64,000 nucleotides of DNA, from NCBI RefSeq assembly GCF_019668465.1, contig NZ_AP024828.1:4588001-4652000 (forward strand). Direction: 5' to 3'. The translations under genes were made by a program, and so were the position numbers. The stretch comes from Mycobacterium senriense (GTDB lineage Bacteria; Actinomycetota; Actinomycetes; Mycobacteriales; Mycobacteriaceae). Of this stretch, positions 1-10,793 are shown in pieces (within the stretch, counting starts at the first letter, position 1; the number at the start of each line of letters is the position of its first letter). Below the pieces are notes generated by a model. That model made no database searches. It was given only the letters and a program-made list of their open reading frames with translations, and was not told where the DNA came from.

Positions 1-83
1 TACGGCTGCACCACCTCGGGCACCGCAGGGTGAAAAACCAGGCCGAGCACGATGCCGATCGCCAGGGCAGCGATACCGATCAT
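1..83 (-). CDS. Small basic membrane protein (Rv1824/DUF1290-like), N-terminal part only
   Basis: The minus strand from the ATG at 83 encodes the N-terminus MIGIAALAIGIVLGLVFHPA, a single hydrophobic segment typical of the small basic protein family (DUF1290) next to DUF881 genes. The next upstream in-frame codon group contains a stop, so 83 is the first possible start. Only about 27 codons are in the window; the rest lies beyond position 1. It follows the DUF881 gene by 55 bp in the same direction, as Rv1824 follows Rv1823 in M. tuberculosis. Its function is unknown; it is probably an inner-membrane protein of the envelope or division machinery. Confidence 0.7.
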   Translation of the reverse strand, partial: MIGIAALAIGIVLGLVFHPAVPEVVQP

Positions 84-138
84 GCTCGACTTCCCGCCCG
101 CATCTCACACAGGGGGAGGTGTCTGTTCAGGACTTTTC

Positions 139-1065
139 TCACTGTGGCCCAATCTGCTTGGCGAACTTGACATCCCGGATCGATCCGGCAGGAAGCGTTA
201 GTCCGTCGGCGACGTCCACCGTAACCACGACACCGTAGGAGATCTGCAGGAGCCTCAGTCGCTGCATGCCGGGGCTGCTGTCGAAGACATCGCGCATCGC
301 GCGCGGCGGCCCGATCGCCAGGACCGCGTACGGACTGCTGGTCGGGTTGTTGTCGACCAGGATCGCGCCGCCGGCCTGCCGGATGGTCACATTAGGCCCG
401 ATCCGCACCCCGCCGACGGAAATGGCCTCGGCTCCGCTCGCCCACAACGAGTTGACCACTAACTGCAGATCGCGGTCCAGGATGATCTGCCTGCTGCCAC
501 TGACCCGTTGCTTGGACACATCGGAAAGGTTCGGGCTGGCACCGGGATCGGTTACGGTCACCTTCAGGCCGGGTCCGATGACCGCGGTGCTCGCCGCGGG
601 CAGGCTCAGCGCGTCAAGGCGTTTCAGCAGCCGCTGGCCCTCGGCGTCGTCGACCAGCGCGTGGCGCTGCACCTCGTCGACCCGTGTCGACAGCTCGCTG
701 CGGCGCTTGTTCAGCTTGGCCGCAGAGCCCTCGGTGGACCGCACGTTGCCCAACAGCAGCTGCTTTTCGGAACGCACGCCGGGGGCCACCGAGCGGGCCT
801 GGGTGACCGCGGCGGCGAAGACCGTCGCGATCAGCAGCGCCGCCAGCGCCTGCCAGAGCCAACCGAAGACGCGCCGGCGTCCGTCAAGCGGTGCGCCGGC
901 GGCCTCGCGCCTGGCCGCCGCCGCCGCGTACCCCGGGTCGAGGTGCTCGGACAGCAGCGCGCGCAACAGCGACGGCACCGGGATTCGTTTGGGCCGCGGC
1001 GCCCCATGCGCGGCGTGGCCGGCGTTGGGGTCATAACCGCCGAGCAGGCGGTCCACGTCAGCCAT
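139..1065 (-). CDS. DUF881 membrane-anchored protein (Rv1823-like)
   Basis: This is a 308-residue protein. It has a basic cytoplasmic N-terminus, one membrane segment (about residues 68-90), a charged helical stretch likely to form a coiled coil (about 98-140), and a compact C-terminal domain ending in [12 protein letters not shown]. That layout is typical of DUF881 proteins. I chose the start [10 protein letters not shown] at 1065 because it overlaps the pgsA2 stop by 8 bp, implying translational coupling; the longer upstream ORF reads into pgsA2. The family is conserved in actinobacteria beside pgsA2 and the small basic protein, but its biochemical role is not established. Confidence 0.85.
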   Translation of the reverse strand: MADVDRLLGGYDPNAGHAAHGAPRPKRIPVPSLLRALLSEHLDPGYAAAAARREAAGAPLDGRRRVFGWLWQALAALLIATVFAAAVTQARSVAPGVRSEKQLLLGNVRSTEGSAAKLNKRRSELSTRVDEVQRHALVDDAEGQRLLKRLDALSLPAASTAVIGPGLKVTVTDPGASPNLSDVSKQRVSGSRQIILDRDLQLVVNSLWASGAEAISVGGVRIGPNVTIRQAGGAILVDNNPTSSPYAVLAIGPPRAMRDVFDSSPGMQRLRLLQISYGVVVTVDVADGLTLPAGSIRDVKFAKQIGPQ

Positions 1066-1687
1066 GGTCGGCCACCTTCGCCGCGGTCGACGGGCGAGAA
1101 CCGCGGTCGACCTTGGGCATGCGCCGCACCACGAGCACCATCTGGACCGCATATTGCACGAACGCCCACAGATAGCCGTACATGCCCCAGATCAGGAAGG
1201 CCCACCCGCAGGCCCCGATCACCCGGCTCCACAGTGCGTCCCAGGTGCCCAGCAGCACCAGCGGAAAACCGGACATCAGCGCGAACGTCGCGGCCTTGCC
1301 GATGTAGGTCACCGGCAGCGCCGACAGTCCGCGGCTCCACAGCAGTGGCAGCGTCGCAGCCAACAGTCCGTCGCGCGCGAGCAGCACGATGACGAACCAC
1401 CAGGGCACGATCCCGCTGAATGCCAGCACGATGGGCACGGCCACCATGTAGAGGCGGTCGACCGCCGGGTCGAGCAGCACGCCGAGCCGGGAGGACTGGT
1501 CGAGCAGCCGGGCGATCTTCCCGTCGGCCCAGTCCGAGGCGCCGCTGAACATGAGAATCGCAACGGCCCACCCATTGGCGTGCGCGACCAGTAGGACGTA
1601 GATGAACACCGGGATCAGCGCCAGGCGGACAGCGCTGAGCACGTTGGGTACGGTCAGCACCCGGTTGGGCGGAAGCACCGGCTCCAT
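1058..1687 (-). CDS. pgsA2: CDP-alcohol phosphatidyltransferase PgsA2
   Basis: This is a 209-residue polytopic membrane enzyme. It shows the complete CDP-alcohol phosphotransferase signature D(X2)DG(X2)AR(X8)G(X3)D(X3)D in the segment starting [12 protein letters not shown] (about residues 50-75). These aspartates bind the divalent metal used to transfer a phosphatidyl group from CDP-diacylglycerol to an alcohol, giving a phospholipid. The exact acceptor (glycerol-phosphate or another) cannot be read from the sequence. The ATG at 1687 gives the family length, and the longer frame upstream is secA2 antisense. It lies 44 bp after secA2 and is coupled to the DUF881 gene. Confidence 0.9.
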   Translation of the reverse strand: MEPVLPPNRVLTVPNVLSAVRLALIPVFIYVLLVAHANGWAVAILMFSGASDWADGKIARLLDQSSRLGVLLDPAVDRLYMVAVPIVLAFSGIVPWWFVIVLLARDGLLAATLPLLWSRGLSALPVTYIGKAATFALMSGFPLVLLGTWDALWSRVIGACGWAFLIWGMYGYLWAFVQYAVQMVLVVRRMPKVDRGSRPSTAAKVADHG

Positions 1688-1731
1688 GAGCCGTGACCTT
1701 AACGCGGAAGCGCCGCGGTCCGCACGACGGA

Positions 1732-4080
1732 CTAGCGGAAGACCCCGGGCAGGCTCAGGGTGGACAGGGTGTCGTCCGACAGCGGGTTGTCGTTGACCAT
1801 GTAGGTCCACGTCGACGTCGGCCGCGCCAGTTTGGACAGGTCCAGACCGGGCTCCTCTTCGAGGACGTTGGCCGTTTCGAACGTCTGCTGGGCCGCCTCG
1901 ATCGCGTCCGCGGCCAGCGACGCGAACGCGTCCACGGCCAACCGGTGAAACTCGTCCAGCGGGTTCTGCCGGCCCAGCGCCCGCAGGTGGATGCTCTCGC
2001 GGATGTCGGCCAGATACGCCAGGTGGTCGGCCCAGCCGCGGTCGAGGTGATAGAGCATGATCTGCCGGCAGATCGTCTCCAGCCGCTCTTCGGAGATTCC
2101 CCCGCGAGCGGGAGGTACCCCCACCTCGGCCAGCTCCTTGTAGCGCTTGGGTGCCAGCTCAGCGAGCTCCTCACGCGCGGTCGGGTTGCGCAGCAACGTA
2201 TTACGCCGGTCCACGATGATGGCGCGCTGCTGGGCGATCAACTGGTTGTAGCGCCAGGTGTTGGCGTGCACGTCCAGCATCCGGCCCTCGGCCACGCGCT
2301 GGGCGTGGTCGAGCAGGCCCGCCGCCTTCGGGCTGACGATCTTTCCGTCCTCGTCGGTCTGGGTCGGCAGCTTGTTGTAATCGAGGTTGGCGGCGACGAC
2401 GTCGTCCTCCCAACTGGAGAAGAAGACGGACGACCCCGGGTCGCCCTGACGGCCGGCCCGGCCGCGCAGCTGGTTGTCCAGGCGCTGGGTGTGGTGCCGC
2501 CCCGTTCCGACGACGTGCAGGCCGCCCAGCTCGGCGACCCGGTCGTGGTCGGCTTCGTCGGAGCCACCGAGCCGGATGTCGGTGCCGCGCCCGGCCATCT
2601 GCGTCGAGACGGTGACCACGCCGAACTTGCCCGCCTCGGCGATCACCTGGGCTTCCTCGGCGTCGTTTTTCGCGTTCAGCACCACCGCGGGCACGCCGCG
2701 GCGCAGCAGCCGCTCGTGCAGGTCCTCGGATTCGGCCACGTCGCGGGTGCCCACCAGTACCGGCTGCCCGGTCTCGTTCACCTCGGCGATGTGCGCGACG
2801 ATCGCGTCGTTCTTGGCCGCCGCGGTGATGTACACCCGATCGGATTCGTCCTCGCGAATGTTGGGCTCATTCGGCGGAATTGGGGATACGCCGAGCTTGT
2901 AGAACTGGCGCAGCTGCTCGCCGGCGGCCAGCGCGGTGCCGGTCATGCCGCACACGGTCGCGTAGCGATTGATCAGCGCCTGGACGGTGATGGTGTCGAG
3001 CACCTCGCCGGTTTCGGTGGTCTCGATGCCCTCCTTGGCCTCGACGGCGGCCTGCAGGCCGTCGGGCCAGCGCTGCAGCTGCGCGATGCGGCCCCGCGCG
3101 GCGTTGATCAGGTGCACCGCGTCGTCGCGGACGATGTAGTGCACATCGCGCTGCAGCAGCACGTGCGCGTGCAGCGCGACGTTGATCTCGGTCAGGGTGG
3201 TGACGACGTGTTCCTCGGAGTACAGGTCTATCCCGCCGAGCGCCTTTTCGACCTTGCGGGCGCCGACCTCGGTCAGGTGCACGTTGCGGCTGTCGGCGTC
3301 GGTGTCGTAATCGGTGCCGGCCTCCAGCCGGCCGGCCAGCTCGATGATCTCCAGGCGCGGCGTCTCCCGGTGGGTGGTTCCGGCCAGCACCAACGGCACC
3401 AGCGCCTCGTCGACCAGCACCGAGTCGGCCTCGTCGATCAGGGCCACGTCGGGGTTGGGCGACACCAGGTCGGCGACATCGGTCACCAGTTGATCGCGCA
3501 GGACGTCGAAGCCGATCTCGTTGACCGAGGCATAGGTGACGTCGCAGCCGTAGGCGGCCCGTCGTTCCTCGCTGCTGGACTCGGCGGTGATCCAGCCGAC
3601 CGTCAGGCCCATGGCCTCGATGACGGGGCCCATCCATTCCGCGTCGCGACGGGCCAGGTAGTCGTTGATGGTCACGACGTGCACGTGCCGCCCGGCCAGT
3701 GCGTATCCGGCCGCGGCGATCGCGCCCGCGAGCGTCTTGCCCTCACCCGTGGCCATCTCGATGACGTCGCCGGCCAGCATCCGCAACGCGCCCAGCAGCT
3801 GCACGTCGAACGGCCGCAGCCCACTGGCCCGCTCGCCCGCCTCGCGCGCGATGGCGAGGAACTGCGGGATGTCCTCGGAATCCGCCAGGTCCTCGAGGTT
3901 GAGCAGCCCGGCCGCCTTGCGTAGCTGCTCGTCGGTCAGCCCGGCCGCCTCGTCGTCGTACTCCGACGAGTCGGTGACCTGGGTGAGGGAGCGGCTGCGG
4001 TCCTTTTCGGTGCTGGCGCCGAGCAGCTTCCAAAAGCGGCTGCTCAGCCGGCCGGGTTGAGCGCGGGTCGTCTTAGGCAC
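1732..4080 (-). CDS. secA2: Accessory preprotein translocase ATPase SecA2
   Basis: This 782-residue SecA-type ATPase is shorter than housekeeping SecA and lacks the C-terminal zinc-binding linker. Walker A is MATGEGKT (residues 109-116) and Walker B is [13 protein letters not shown] (about 214-226). A helicase-type second motor domain contains QMAGRGTDI and [10 protein letters not shown]. In mycobacteria SecA2 exports a small set of envelope and virulence-related proteins through the SecYEG channel. The start is GTG at 4078-4080. The order secA2-pgsA2-DUF881 matches Rv1821-Rv1823. Confidence 0.95.
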   Translation of the reverse strand: MPKTTRAQPGRLSSRFWKLLGASTEKDRSRSLTQVTDSSEYDDEAAGLTDEQLRKAAGLLNLEDLADSEDIPQFLAIAREAGERASGLRPFDVQLLGALRMLAGDVIEMATGEGKTLAGAIAAAGYALAGRHVHVVTINDYLARRDAEWMGPVIEAMGLTVGWITAESSSEERRAAYGCDVTYASVNEIGFDVLRDQLVTDVADLVSPNPDVALIDEADSVLVDEALVPLVLAGTTHRETPRLEIIELAGRLEAGTDYDTDADSRNVHLTEVGARKVEKALGGIDLYSEEHVVTTLTEINVALHAHVLLQRDVHYIVRDDAVHLINAARGRIAQLQRWPDGLQAAVEAKEGIETTETGEVLDTITVQALINRYATVCGMTGTALAAGEQLRQFYKLGVSPIPPNEPNIREDESDRVYITAAAKNDAIVAHIAEVNETGQPVLVGTRDVAESEDLHERLLRRGVPAVVLNAKNDAEEAQVIAEAGKFGVVTVSTQMAGRGTDIRLGGSDEADHDRVAELGGLHVVGTGRHHTQRLDNQLRGRAGRQGDPGSSVFFSSWEDDVVAANLDYNKLPTQTDEDGKIVSPKAAGLLDHAQRVAEGRMLDVHANTWRYNQLIAQQRAIIVDRRNTLLRNPTAREELAELAPKRYKELAEVGVPPARGGISEERLETICRQIMLYHLDRGWADHLAYLADIRESIHLRALGRQNPLDEFHRLAVDAFASLAADAIEAAQQTFETANVLEEEPGLDLSKLARPTSTWTYMVNDNPLSDDTLSTLSLPGVFR

Positions 4081-4151
4081 AGGTCAACGGTACGCGGTGA
4101 CTTCCCGCGCGGGCTCAAGCCAGTCGGGCGACACTGCAGGCCGCGCGCAAC

Positions 4152-5795
4152 TCAGGCGAGGTTCGAGCGGCGTGGATACGCGACGTCGGGGTCGGTGAGC
4201 ACATTGACGACGGCGGGCAGCCCGCTGGCGAAGGCGCGCTCCAGCGCGGGCCGCAGCTCGCCGGGTGCGGCGACCAGCTCGCCGTGGCCGCCCAGGGCGC
4301 GCACCACCTCGTCGTAGCGTGTCCCCGGGCGCAACTCGGCCACCACCGAATAGCCATAGAGAGCTTTCATCGGGTGGTGTTCGAGCCCCCAGATGCCGTT
4401 GTTGCCGATCACGGACACGACGGGCACGTTGTGCCGGACCAGGGTGTCCCATTCCATGCCGCTGAAGCCGAACGCGCCGTCGCCCTGCAGCAGCACCACC
4501 TGACGATCCGGGTGGGCCAGCTTGGCGGCCAGCGCGTAGCCGGGGCCCGATCCCAGGCAGCCGAAGGGGCCGCTGTCCAGCCAGCACCCCGGTTGATAGC
4601 TGTCGATCACCCGGCCGGCGTACGACCCGAAATCACCGGCGTCGATGACGATGATCGCGTCGCGATCCAGCATGGGTGCGAGCTCCGCGTAGACCCGCAT
4701 GGGGTGCAGCGGGATGCGCTCGTCGGCCAGCTCGGCCTTCTCCGCGGCGCGCGAGGCGGTCTCGGCGGTTCGCAGTTCGCCGATCCAGTCCCGGTGATCG
4801 GTCCCCGTGGCGGGGGCCAAGGCCGCGAGGATCGTCAACAGGTCGCCGTAGAGCTCGGCCTGCACCGGCCGCGGGTGGCGGCGTTCGGGCTCGACCCGGT
4901 CCGCCACGATGAGCTGGGTTTGCGCCCCGAACACCGCGCCGAAGCCGAGCCGGAAATCCATCGGCACGCCGACGATCAGCGCAACGTCGGCCTCCCCCAA
5001 CGCTTTTCCGCGAACCCGGGAGAACGCCAATGGATGATCGGCGGGAACGGCGCCGCGGGCCATCCCATTCATCAGCACCGGGATCTGGAGTTCCTCGGCA
5101 AGGCGCAGCAGGGCCGCCTCCCCGTGTCCCCACCAGACGTTGGTGCCCGCCATGATCACCGGCCGCTGCGCCCCGGACAGCAACGCGGCGGCGCGGCTCA
5201 GCGCTTGGCCGTCGGGTGCCGGGCCCGGCGGCAGGTCGACGAGGGCGCCGGGCCGGCCGTCATCGTCGGACATGGAGAACGCATGGTCCATCGGGAAGTC
5301 CACGAACCCCACGCCCGACGGCGCACCGACCGCCGCCCGCAGCGCGTCGTCGACGAGCCGGCCGGCGTCGCCGGCCGACTGTGCGGTGGCGGCGTAGCGG
5401 GAAAGCGGCGCCACGAACGGCACGTGGTCGATCTCCTGCAGCGAGCCCATGCCCCAGCGCTGCGCCGGCGCGCGTCCGCCCAGCACCACCAGCGGCGATT
5501 GGTTCTGCTGTGCCGCCGCCATCGCGCTCATCCCGTTAGTGATGCCCGGTCCCGCCGTCAGCGCGGCCACGCCCGGCGACCGCGTCACCTTCGACCACCC
5601 CTCGGCGGCGAAGGTCGCCGTCTGCTCATGACGGGTGTCGATCAGCCGAATGCCCTCCTCGCGGCAGCCGTCGTAGATGGAAAACAGATGGCCGCCGGAC
5701 AGCGTGAAGACGGTGTCCACGCCGCTGGCCCGCAGGCGCCGCGCGACAAGTCGGCCGGCGTGCAATGTTTGTGCGGGGATGGCGTCGGTAGTCAT
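4152..5795 (-). CDS. ilvG: Acetolactate synthase-like thiamine-diphosphate enzyme (IlvG/Rv1820-like)
   Basis: This 547-residue protein has the three-domain thiamine-diphosphate enzyme layout. The N-terminal domain contains the conserved glutamate in [10 protein letters not shown] (E57). A central domain follows. The C-terminal domain carries the ThDP/Mg motif starting [13 protein letters not shown] and ending NN (about 435-465). Family members decarboxylate pyruvate and ligate it to a second oxo-acid in branched-chain amino-acid synthesis. Homology alone does not distinguish acetolactate synthase from a related carboligase or oxalyl-CoA decarboxylase type. The ATG at 5795 is 92 bp from the divergent ABC transporter start, so the two share a promoter region. 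Confidence 0.85.
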   Translation of the reverse strand: MTTDAIPAQTLHAGRLVARRLRASGVDTVFTLSGGHLFSIYDGCREEGIRLIDTRHEQTATFAAEGWSKVTRSPGVAALTAGPGITNGMSAMAAAQQNQSPLVVLGGRAPAQRWGMGSLQEIDHVPFVAPLSRYAATAQSAGDAGRLVDDALRAAVGAPSGVGFVDFPMDHAFSMSDDDGRPGALVDLPPGPAPDGQALSRAAALLSGAQRPVIMAGTNVWWGHGEAALLRLAEELQIPVLMNGMARGAVPADHPLAFSRVRGKALGEADVALIVGVPMDFRLGFGAVFGAQTQLIVADRVEPERRHPRPVQAELYGDLLTILAALAPATGTDHRDWIGELRTAETASRAAEKAELADERIPLHPMRVYAELAPMLDRDAIIVIDAGDFGSYAGRVIDSYQPGCWLDSGPFGCLGSGPGYALAAKLAHPDRQVVLLQGDGAFGFSGMEWDTLVRHNVPVVSVIGNNGIWGLEHHPMKALYGYSVVAELRPGTRYDEVVRALGGHGELVAAPGELRPALERAFASGLPAVVNVLTDPDVAYPRRSNLA

Positions 5796-5887
5796 GACCG
5801 CAGCCTAGCCAGATCCGTCGGGTACCTTCGCCGAAGGATTTGAAGTCGACCAGAGTCCGACCACCGCCACGTTAAGGAGGCACGACC

Positions 5888-7807
5888 GTGGGCTCGAAGC
5901 CGTTCACGCCATCGATCGACTGGTCGGCGGCACTCATGGATTCGTTGCGGTGGATCGTCATAGCGTGGGTGATCGGCGCCGTCTGCCTCCTGGTTGTGCT
6001 GGTCGGCTTGCGCTACCTCACCCCCTGGGGCCAGCAGTTCTGGCGGATCACGCGGGGATACTTTGTCGGCTCGGCGAGCATCAAGGTGTGGCTGATGCTC
6101 GGTGTCTTGCTGTTATCGGTCGTTCTGTCCGTGCGGCTCAACGTATTACTCAGCTATCAGTCCAACGACTTGAGCACGGCGGTGCAGATAGCGGTGCAAG
6201 GCATGGCGTCCGGCGAGGAGAGCGTCAAACAGTCTGGGGTGCATGGCTTTTGGGTGTCGATCGCGATATTCATCCTGCTCGCGACGCTGTTCGTCATCCG
6301 GGTCATGGCGGACATCTACCTGACCCAGCGCTTCATCATCGCCTGGCGGGTCTGGCTGACCGGCAGCCTCACCGACGACTGGCTCGGTGGCAGGGCGTAC
6401 TACCGGGACCTCTTCATCGACAACACCATCGACAACCCCGACCAGCGCATCCAGCAGGACATCGACATCTTCACCGCCAATGCCGGCGGCACTCCGAACG
6501 CCCCGACCAACGGTACGACCAACACATTGCTCTTCGGCGCCGTCAACGCGATGGCCTCCGTGATCTCATTCGCCGCGATCCTGTGGAATCTGTCCGGCGA
6601 CCTGACCGTCGCGGGCGTCAACCTGCCGCGTGCCATGTTCTGGGTGGTGTTGGTCTACGTGCTGGTGGCCACGGTGGTCGCGTTCTGGCTGGGGCGGCCG
6701 TTGATCTGGCTCAGCTTCAACAACGAAAAGCTCAATGCGGCATTTCGTTACGCGCTGGTCCGCTTGCGCGATGCGGCCGAGGCGGTGGGCTTCTACCGCG
6801 GTGAACGGGTCGAGCGCCGACAGCTGGGGCGCCGCTTCACGCCGATCATCGAGAACTACCGCAGATTCGTTCGCCGAACCATCATCTTCAACGGATGGAA
6901 CTGGTCGATGACCCAGGCGATCGTTCCGCTGCCCTGGGTGATTCAGGCGCCGCGGTTGTTCGCCGGCCGGATTCACTTCGGCGATGTCACCCAGACCGCG
7001 GTGGCCTTCGGGCAGATCGAGGAGTCGTTGTCGTTCTTCCGCAACAACTACGACGCGTTCGCCTCCTTTCGGGCCGCGATCATCCGATTGCACGGGCTGG
7101 TGGACGCCAACAGCAAGGGCCGCGCGCTGCCGGCCATTCTGGTCAAACCCAGCGAAGAGACGGCCGTCGAACTCCGCGGCATCGAGGTGCGCACGCCGGA
7201 CGGCGACCAACTGGTCGACTCGCTGGACATCCAGCTCGATCACGGCGACACGCTGGTGATCACCGGCCGCTCCGGGGCCGGCAAGACGACGCTGCTGCGC
7301 AGCCTGGCCGAGCTGTGGCCGTACGCCTCGGGAACCCTGTGCCGCCCGGACGGCGACAACGCGACGATGTTTCTGTCACAGCTGCCGTATGTGCCGCTCG
7401 GCAACCTGCGCACCGTGGTGGCCTATCCGAATTCGCCGGACGAGATTTCCGATGAGCAGCTGCACGACGTGCTCACCAAGGTGGCGCTGGCGCCGCTGAT
7501 CAGCCGGCTGGACGAAGACCACGATTGGGCCAAGGTGCTGTCGCCGGGCGAGCAGCAGCGCGTCGCCTTCGCGCGCATCCTGCTCACCAAGCCCAAGGCC
7601 GTCTTCCTCGACGAGGCCACCTCCGCGCTGGACGAGGGCCTGGAATTCGCGCTGTATCAATTGGTTCGGGCCGAGCTGCCGGAGTGCGTCATGGTCAGCG
7701 TGAGCCACCGGCCCACCGTCGAGCAGCACCACGAGCAGCAGCTGCACCTGCTCGGCGGCGGCCCCTGGCAACTGGGCCCGGTCGAGAAGGAACCCGCGCA
7801 GGTCTAG
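5888..7807 (+). CDS. bacA: BacA/SbmA-type ABC transporter (Rv1819c-like)
   Basis: This 639-residue protein joins a membrane domain of about six helices (residues 15-380) to a nucleotide-binding domain. Walker A is GRSGAGKTT (460-468), the signature is LSPGEQQR (551-558), and Walker B is [12 protein letters not shown] (about 574-585). The fused BacA-like half-transporter works as a homodimer. The M. tuberculosis homologue Rv1819c is known as a broad importer of hydrophilic solutes, including vitamin B12 and bleomycin-type compounds. The GTG start has a strong AAGGAGG about 7 nt upstream. Its 3' end is only 3 bp from the convergent FAD dehydrogenase; the PE_PGRS33 gene found there in H37Rv is absent. 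Confidence 0.92.
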   Translation: MGSKPFTPSIDWSAALMDSLRWIVIAWVIGAVCLLVVLVGLRYLTPWGQQFWRITRGYFVGSASIKVWLMLGVLLLSVVLSVRLNVLLSYQSNDLSTAVQIAVQGMASGEESVKQSGVHGFWVSIAIFILLATLFVIRVMADIYLTQRFIIAWRVWLTGSLTDDWLGGRAYYRDLFIDNTIDNPDQRIQQDIDIFTANAGGTPNAPTNGTTNTLLFGAVNAMASVISFAAILWNLSGDLTVAGVNLPRAMFWVVLVYVLVATVVAFWLGRPLIWLSFNNEKLNAAFRYALVRLRDAAEAVGFYRGERVERRQLGRRFTPIIENYRRFVRRTIIFNGWNWSMTQAIVPLPWVIQAPRLFAGRIHFGDVTQTAVAFGQIEESLSFFRNNYDAFASFRAAIIRLHGLVDANSKGRALPAILVKPSEETAVELRGIEVRTPDGDQLVDSLDIQLDHGDTLVITGRSGAGKTTLLRSLAELWPYASGTLCRPDGDNATMFLSQLPYVPLGNLRTVVAYPNSPDEISDEQLHDVLTKVALAPLISRLDEDHDWAKVLSPGEQQRVAFARILLTKPKAVFLDEATSALDEGLEFALYQLVRAELPECVMVSVSHRPTVEQHHEQQLHLLGGGPWQLGPVEKEPAQV

Positions 7808-7810
7808 CGC

Positions 7811-9304
7811 TCAGGCTTCCCCGGCCCGCTGGGCCGCGTGCGCTCCGGCGCGGCGCCCGAAGAACGACCCCTCGCCCAGCTGCGTCCCGCTGGCGTAGCC
7901 CTTGCCGTCCTGGGCGAGGTTGGACGCGCACGCGCCCGCCGCGTACAAACCGGGCACCACGCTGCCGTCGGCCCGCTGCACCTCACCGTCGACCGTCACC
8001 GCGAGCCCGCCGATGGTGAATCCCGAGTACATCGCCCGACCCAGCGACAGATCGAACACCGCCCAGGGTTCATTGTCTTGGGGTGCAAGGAATTCCGGCT
8101 GCTTGTGGAAATCGGGATCCTCGCCCGCCGCGGCGTGGTTGTTGTAGCGATCCAGCGTGGCGGCGAGGTTTCCCGCCGGAATGCCAAGCGCCGCTTCCAT
8201 TTCCGCGATCGTCTCGTACCCATCGAGGAACCGGATCAGCGGCATGGCCGGCATCTCCGTGTGCGCCTCGTCGACGATCAGATACGCCGTCTGCTCCGGC
8301 TGCTCCAGCACGAAAGCCGAAGTCCGCGAGTGGTAGGAGTCCTCGGCGACGAACCGCCGGCCCTCCTTGTTGACGATCACACCGGTCAGCAAAACCTCGG
8401 GCGGATAGGCCGCGGCGGTGATGAACAGCTCGTCCATGTTCTTGGTCGCGCCGCCCGCCGACACACCCATCCGGATGCCCAGCCCGTCGTCGTTGGGATT
8501 GCCCAGGATGTAGGGCGCCACCGTGCCGTGATGTTTGGTGCGTCGCTCCTGGCCCAGCGCGGGTGTGTGCTCGGCGACCATCTCCGGGTTCATCGCGAAT
8601 CCGCCCGCCGCGATGATGACGGACTTGGCCTTGGTGGCACCGGTTTCGGTGAAATGCTTCCACGCGACGCCGACCACGGCGCCGTCGTTGTCGGTGACCA
8701 GGTTGGTGACCCCGGTCTCGTAACGGATCTGCACGCCCAGGTCGTCGGCGCGCTTGAGCAGCAGGTCGACAACCATGCTGGCACCGCCCAATTCGCCGGG
8801 CACCGGCACCGAGTGCCCGCGCGGCGCCGGCTTGGCCCGCTCGCAGAAGGGCCAGACCTTCTCATTGCCGGTGTAGCTCAGCCCCTCGGTGCCCGGTGGG
8901 ACGACGACCTTGCCCGGGTAGTAGCTGCGCTCGAACTGGAAACCCAGGTCTTCCAGCCAGTTGAAATGCTCGACGCTGCCGTCGCAGTAGGCGCGGATCT
9001 TGTCCAATTCGGGTTCACGCGACACCTCGACCAGGTACTTGTACATCTCCTCGACGGAATCGTCCTGGCCGGTCGCCTGCTGCACCGCCGTCCCGCCACC
9101 GAGGTAAAAGTGGCCCCCGGCAAGCGAAGTGGTGCCGCCCGCCGCGGCCGCACGTTCGAGCACCAGCACCCGCGCGCCGGCCGCAGCCGCGCTCACCGCG
9201 GCACACCCGCCGGCGATGCCGAAACCGATCACCAAGACGTCGACGTCGTCCGACCACTCGGTCATGCCGTCCGCACTGACTGTCGCCGGTACCTCCGTGC
9301 TCAT
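7811..9304 (-). CDS. FAD-dependent dehydrogenase of the fumarate reductase/KstD type (Rv1817-like)
   Basis: This 497-residue flavoprotein has an N-terminal dinucleotide-binding fold (VLVIGFGIAGGCAA) followed by the ERAAAAGGTT segment. A C-terminal block, GLYAAGACASNLAQDGKGYA, is typical of the FAD_binding_2 family (fumarate reductases, 3-ketosteroid dehydrogenases). The substrate cannot be assigned; a hydride-removing step on a steroid- or fumarate-like compound is plausible. I chose ATG at 9304 over the in-frame GTG at 9313 because AAGGAG ends 8 nt before the ATG but overlaps the GTG. A VOC protein gene lies 49 bp upstream in the same orientation and may be co-transcribed. Confidence 0.88.
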   Translation of the reverse strand: MSTEVPATVSADGMTEWSDDVDVLVIGFGIAGGCAAVSAAAAGARVLVLERAAAAGGTTSLAGGHFYLGGGTAVQQATGQDDSVEEMYKYLVEVSREPELDKIRAYCDGSVEHFNWLEDLGFQFERSYYPGKVVVPPGTEGLSYTGNEKVWPFCERAKPAPRGHSVPVPGELGGASMVVDLLLKRADDLGVQIRYETGVTNLVTDNDGAVVGVAWKHFTETGATKAKSVIIAAGGFAMNPEMVAEHTPALGQERRTKHHGTVAPYILGNPNDDGLGIRMGVSAGGATKNMDELFITAAAYPPEVLLTGVIVNKEGRRFVAEDSYHSRTSAFVLEQPEQTAYLIVDEAHTEMPAMPLIRFLDGYETIAEMEAALGIPAGNLAATLDRYNNHAAAGEDPDFHKQPEFLAPQDNEPWAVFDLSLGRAMYSGFTIGGLAVTVDGEVQRADGSVVPGLYAAGACASNLAQDGKGYASGTQLGEGSFFGRRAGAHAAQRAGEA

Positions 9305-9353
9305 TGGCGCCACTCCTTTTCATCGCTGTGTTCCGCGCCGTCGCCGGCGCGGC

Positions 9354-9854
9354 TCACCGCTGCTCCTTTTTGATGTAGTCGTAAAACGCCCTCATCTCGG
9401 GCGAAACGTACGCAAGCTCCACATATGGCACGGCCGCCTGCGGCGCTGATAGGTAGGCGAATTGGATGCCGCCGGGCATCGCGCCTCGCTGCACAACCAC
9501 GGCGCCCCGCTCGGCGGCCTCGGTCACCGCTGCCTCCAGTCGCTCGGGGCTTTCGACCTCCATGCAGATGTGGTGCAAACCGGGCCCGCACTCGGACAGA
9601 AAGTCACTATAGATGTTCTCGCCACGGACCGGTTGGATCAGTTCCAGTTGCATGTCGCCGAGGTAGCTCAACGAGATGCTGGCAAAGAAGTCGGCGGGCC
9701 GGCCGTGGTAGCTGCACGCGTCCGGAGCAAAGTGCACATCGGGTATGCGCACCCACTTTCGCGCACCTAACAGGCCGGTGAGGGCCGTTTCGGTGGCATC
9801 AAGGTCGGCGGTGACCCAGGCGATCTGCGTCGGTGATTGAACGGGAAGCGTCAT
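9354..9854 (-). CDS. VOC (glyoxalase/extradiol-type) superfamily protein
   Basis: This 166-residue protein shows the paired beta-alpha-beta-beta-beta modules of the VOC fold. An N-terminal segment (TQIAWVTADLDATETAL) and a second module (GPGLHHICMEVESPERL) carry the usual metal-ligand histidines, and an E in PYVELAYV near the end is a likely last metal ligand. Such proteins include glyoxalases, methylmalonyl-CoA epimerases and ring-cleaving dioxygenases; the reaction here is not determined. The start MTLPVQSPT at 9854 fits the family better than the 32-residue-longer frame. It sits just upstream of the FAD dehydrogenase, suggesting a shared catabolic role. Confidence 0.75.
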   Translation of the reverse strand: MTLPVQSPTQIAWVTADLDATETALTGLLGARKWVRIPDVHFAPDACSYHGRPADFFASISLSYLGDMQLELIQPVRGENIYSDFLSECGPGLHHICMEVESPERLEAAVTEAAERGAVVVQRGAMPGGIQFAYLSAPQAAVPYVELAYVSPEMRAFYDYIKKEQR

Positions 9855-9986
9855 CGCCTCGCAGAATAGTCGAGTCCCGGGGCCGCCAGAAAGGGCCCGA
9901 TAAATTTGCCATGACGAGCCGTTCGCGCCGTCGAATCGTCGGATGAACACGTTCTAATTCTTAATGCCCGCGGTCGTCGCGAGTCA

Positions 9987-10670
9987 TCAATGCTGGGTCA
10001 GGACATCCACCAGCAGCCGCAGCTGGGCGTCGAAGACGGTCTCCGGGTCGGTCAGCGTATCGGCGCCGTACTGCCCGAACACCTCGAGGCTGATCGCACC
10101 CAGGACCCCCGCCCACAGCAAAAAGCACTTGGCGAGCACCCGGTCATCACCGGGGAATCCGAATTCGTGACGAATCCGCTCGAAGTCGGATGACATCGGT
10201 TGCGGGGCAAGATCATTCGTCAGCCGGATATCGCCGGTGGTGATTCCTGCCGCCACCGCGTCGAACAACGCCGCGACCACCCGGGTCCCCACCGCGACCG
10301 TGCGCTCGGGCGGCGCGTGATATCCGGGAACGGGACTGCCGTACAGCAGGGCCCAGCACGCCGGGTGTGCGATCGCCCAGCCCCGCGTCGCCCGCGCGAT
10401 GGCGACGACGTCGTCGGTCCACAGGTCGCCCGCCTTCTCGCGGGCGCGATCCACGGCGTCGGCCAGGTCGGAATAGGCGTCGACCAGCAGCAGGGTCAGC
10501 AATTCGTCGCGGCTGGACACGTAGCGGTACACCGCCGAGGACACCATGCCCAGGTCGCGGGCTATGGCCCGGACCGACAATCGGGCCGCGCCGCGCTCCG
10601 CCAGTTGGCGGTGACCGAGTTCGATGATGCGTGCCTCGATCTGCTCCCGCGATTCCTGACGTTTGCCCAC
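9987..10670 (-). CDS. TetR-family transcriptional regulator (Rv1816-like)
   Basis: This 227-residue regulator has an N-terminal helix-turn-helix (about residues 8-55) with the typical SVRAIARDLGMVSSAVYRYV segment. A helical ligand-binding domain follows, containing WAIAHPACWALLYG and a TetR_C-type C-terminus. I preferred the GTG at 10668-10670 (VGKRQESREQ) to the TTG at 10688. It is divergent from the Ddn-type gene; two copies of an inverted repeat in the 123-bp intergenic space are probable operators for autoregulation and control of that gene. The ligand is unknown. Confidence 0.88.
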   Translation of the reverse strand: MGKRQESREQIEARIIELGHRQLAERGAARLSVRAIARDLGMVSSAVYRYVSSRDELLTLLLVDAYSDLADAVDRAREKAGDLWTDDVVAIARATRGWAIAHPACWALLYGSPVPGYHAPPERTVAVGTRVVAALFDAVAAGITTGDIRLTNDLAPQPMSSDFERIRHEFGFPGDDRVLAKCFLLWAGVLGAISLEVFGQYGADTLTDPETVFDAQLRLLVDVLTQH

Positions 10671-10690
10671 GCGGCCAGTCTGACACAACC

Positions 10691-10705
10691 GAGAACACCG
10701 CTCTT
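10691..10705. promoter_or_regulatory. Probable TetR operator, box 1
   Basis: The sequence GAGAACACCGCTCTT is an imperfect inverted repeat (6-bp arms around ACC) lying 21 bp upstream of the TetR GTG. It matches box 2 at 10743 at 13 of 15 positions. The position suits autorepression. Confidence 0.6.
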
Positions 10706-10742
10706 GCTTTCCGCGGCGGGTTGTGGCAGCGTGTTCAGATCA

Positions 10743-10757
10743 GAGAGCACCGCTCTC
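10743..10757. promoter_or_regulatory. Probable TetR operator, box 2
   Basis: GAGAGCACCGCTCTC is a perfect inverted repeat with 6-bp arms and a 3-bp centre, 36 bp upstream of the Ddn-type gene. It lies 52 bp (about five helical turns) from box 1, so both could be bound on the same DNA face. Confidence 0.65.
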
Positions 10758-10793
10758 AAAAGTTTGAGCAGAATTCGCTGAGAGGCACGCATC

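Noticed and set aside
1693..3924. Long plus-strand open frame opposite secA2
   Set aside because: Antisense shadow of secA2 with no domain features.
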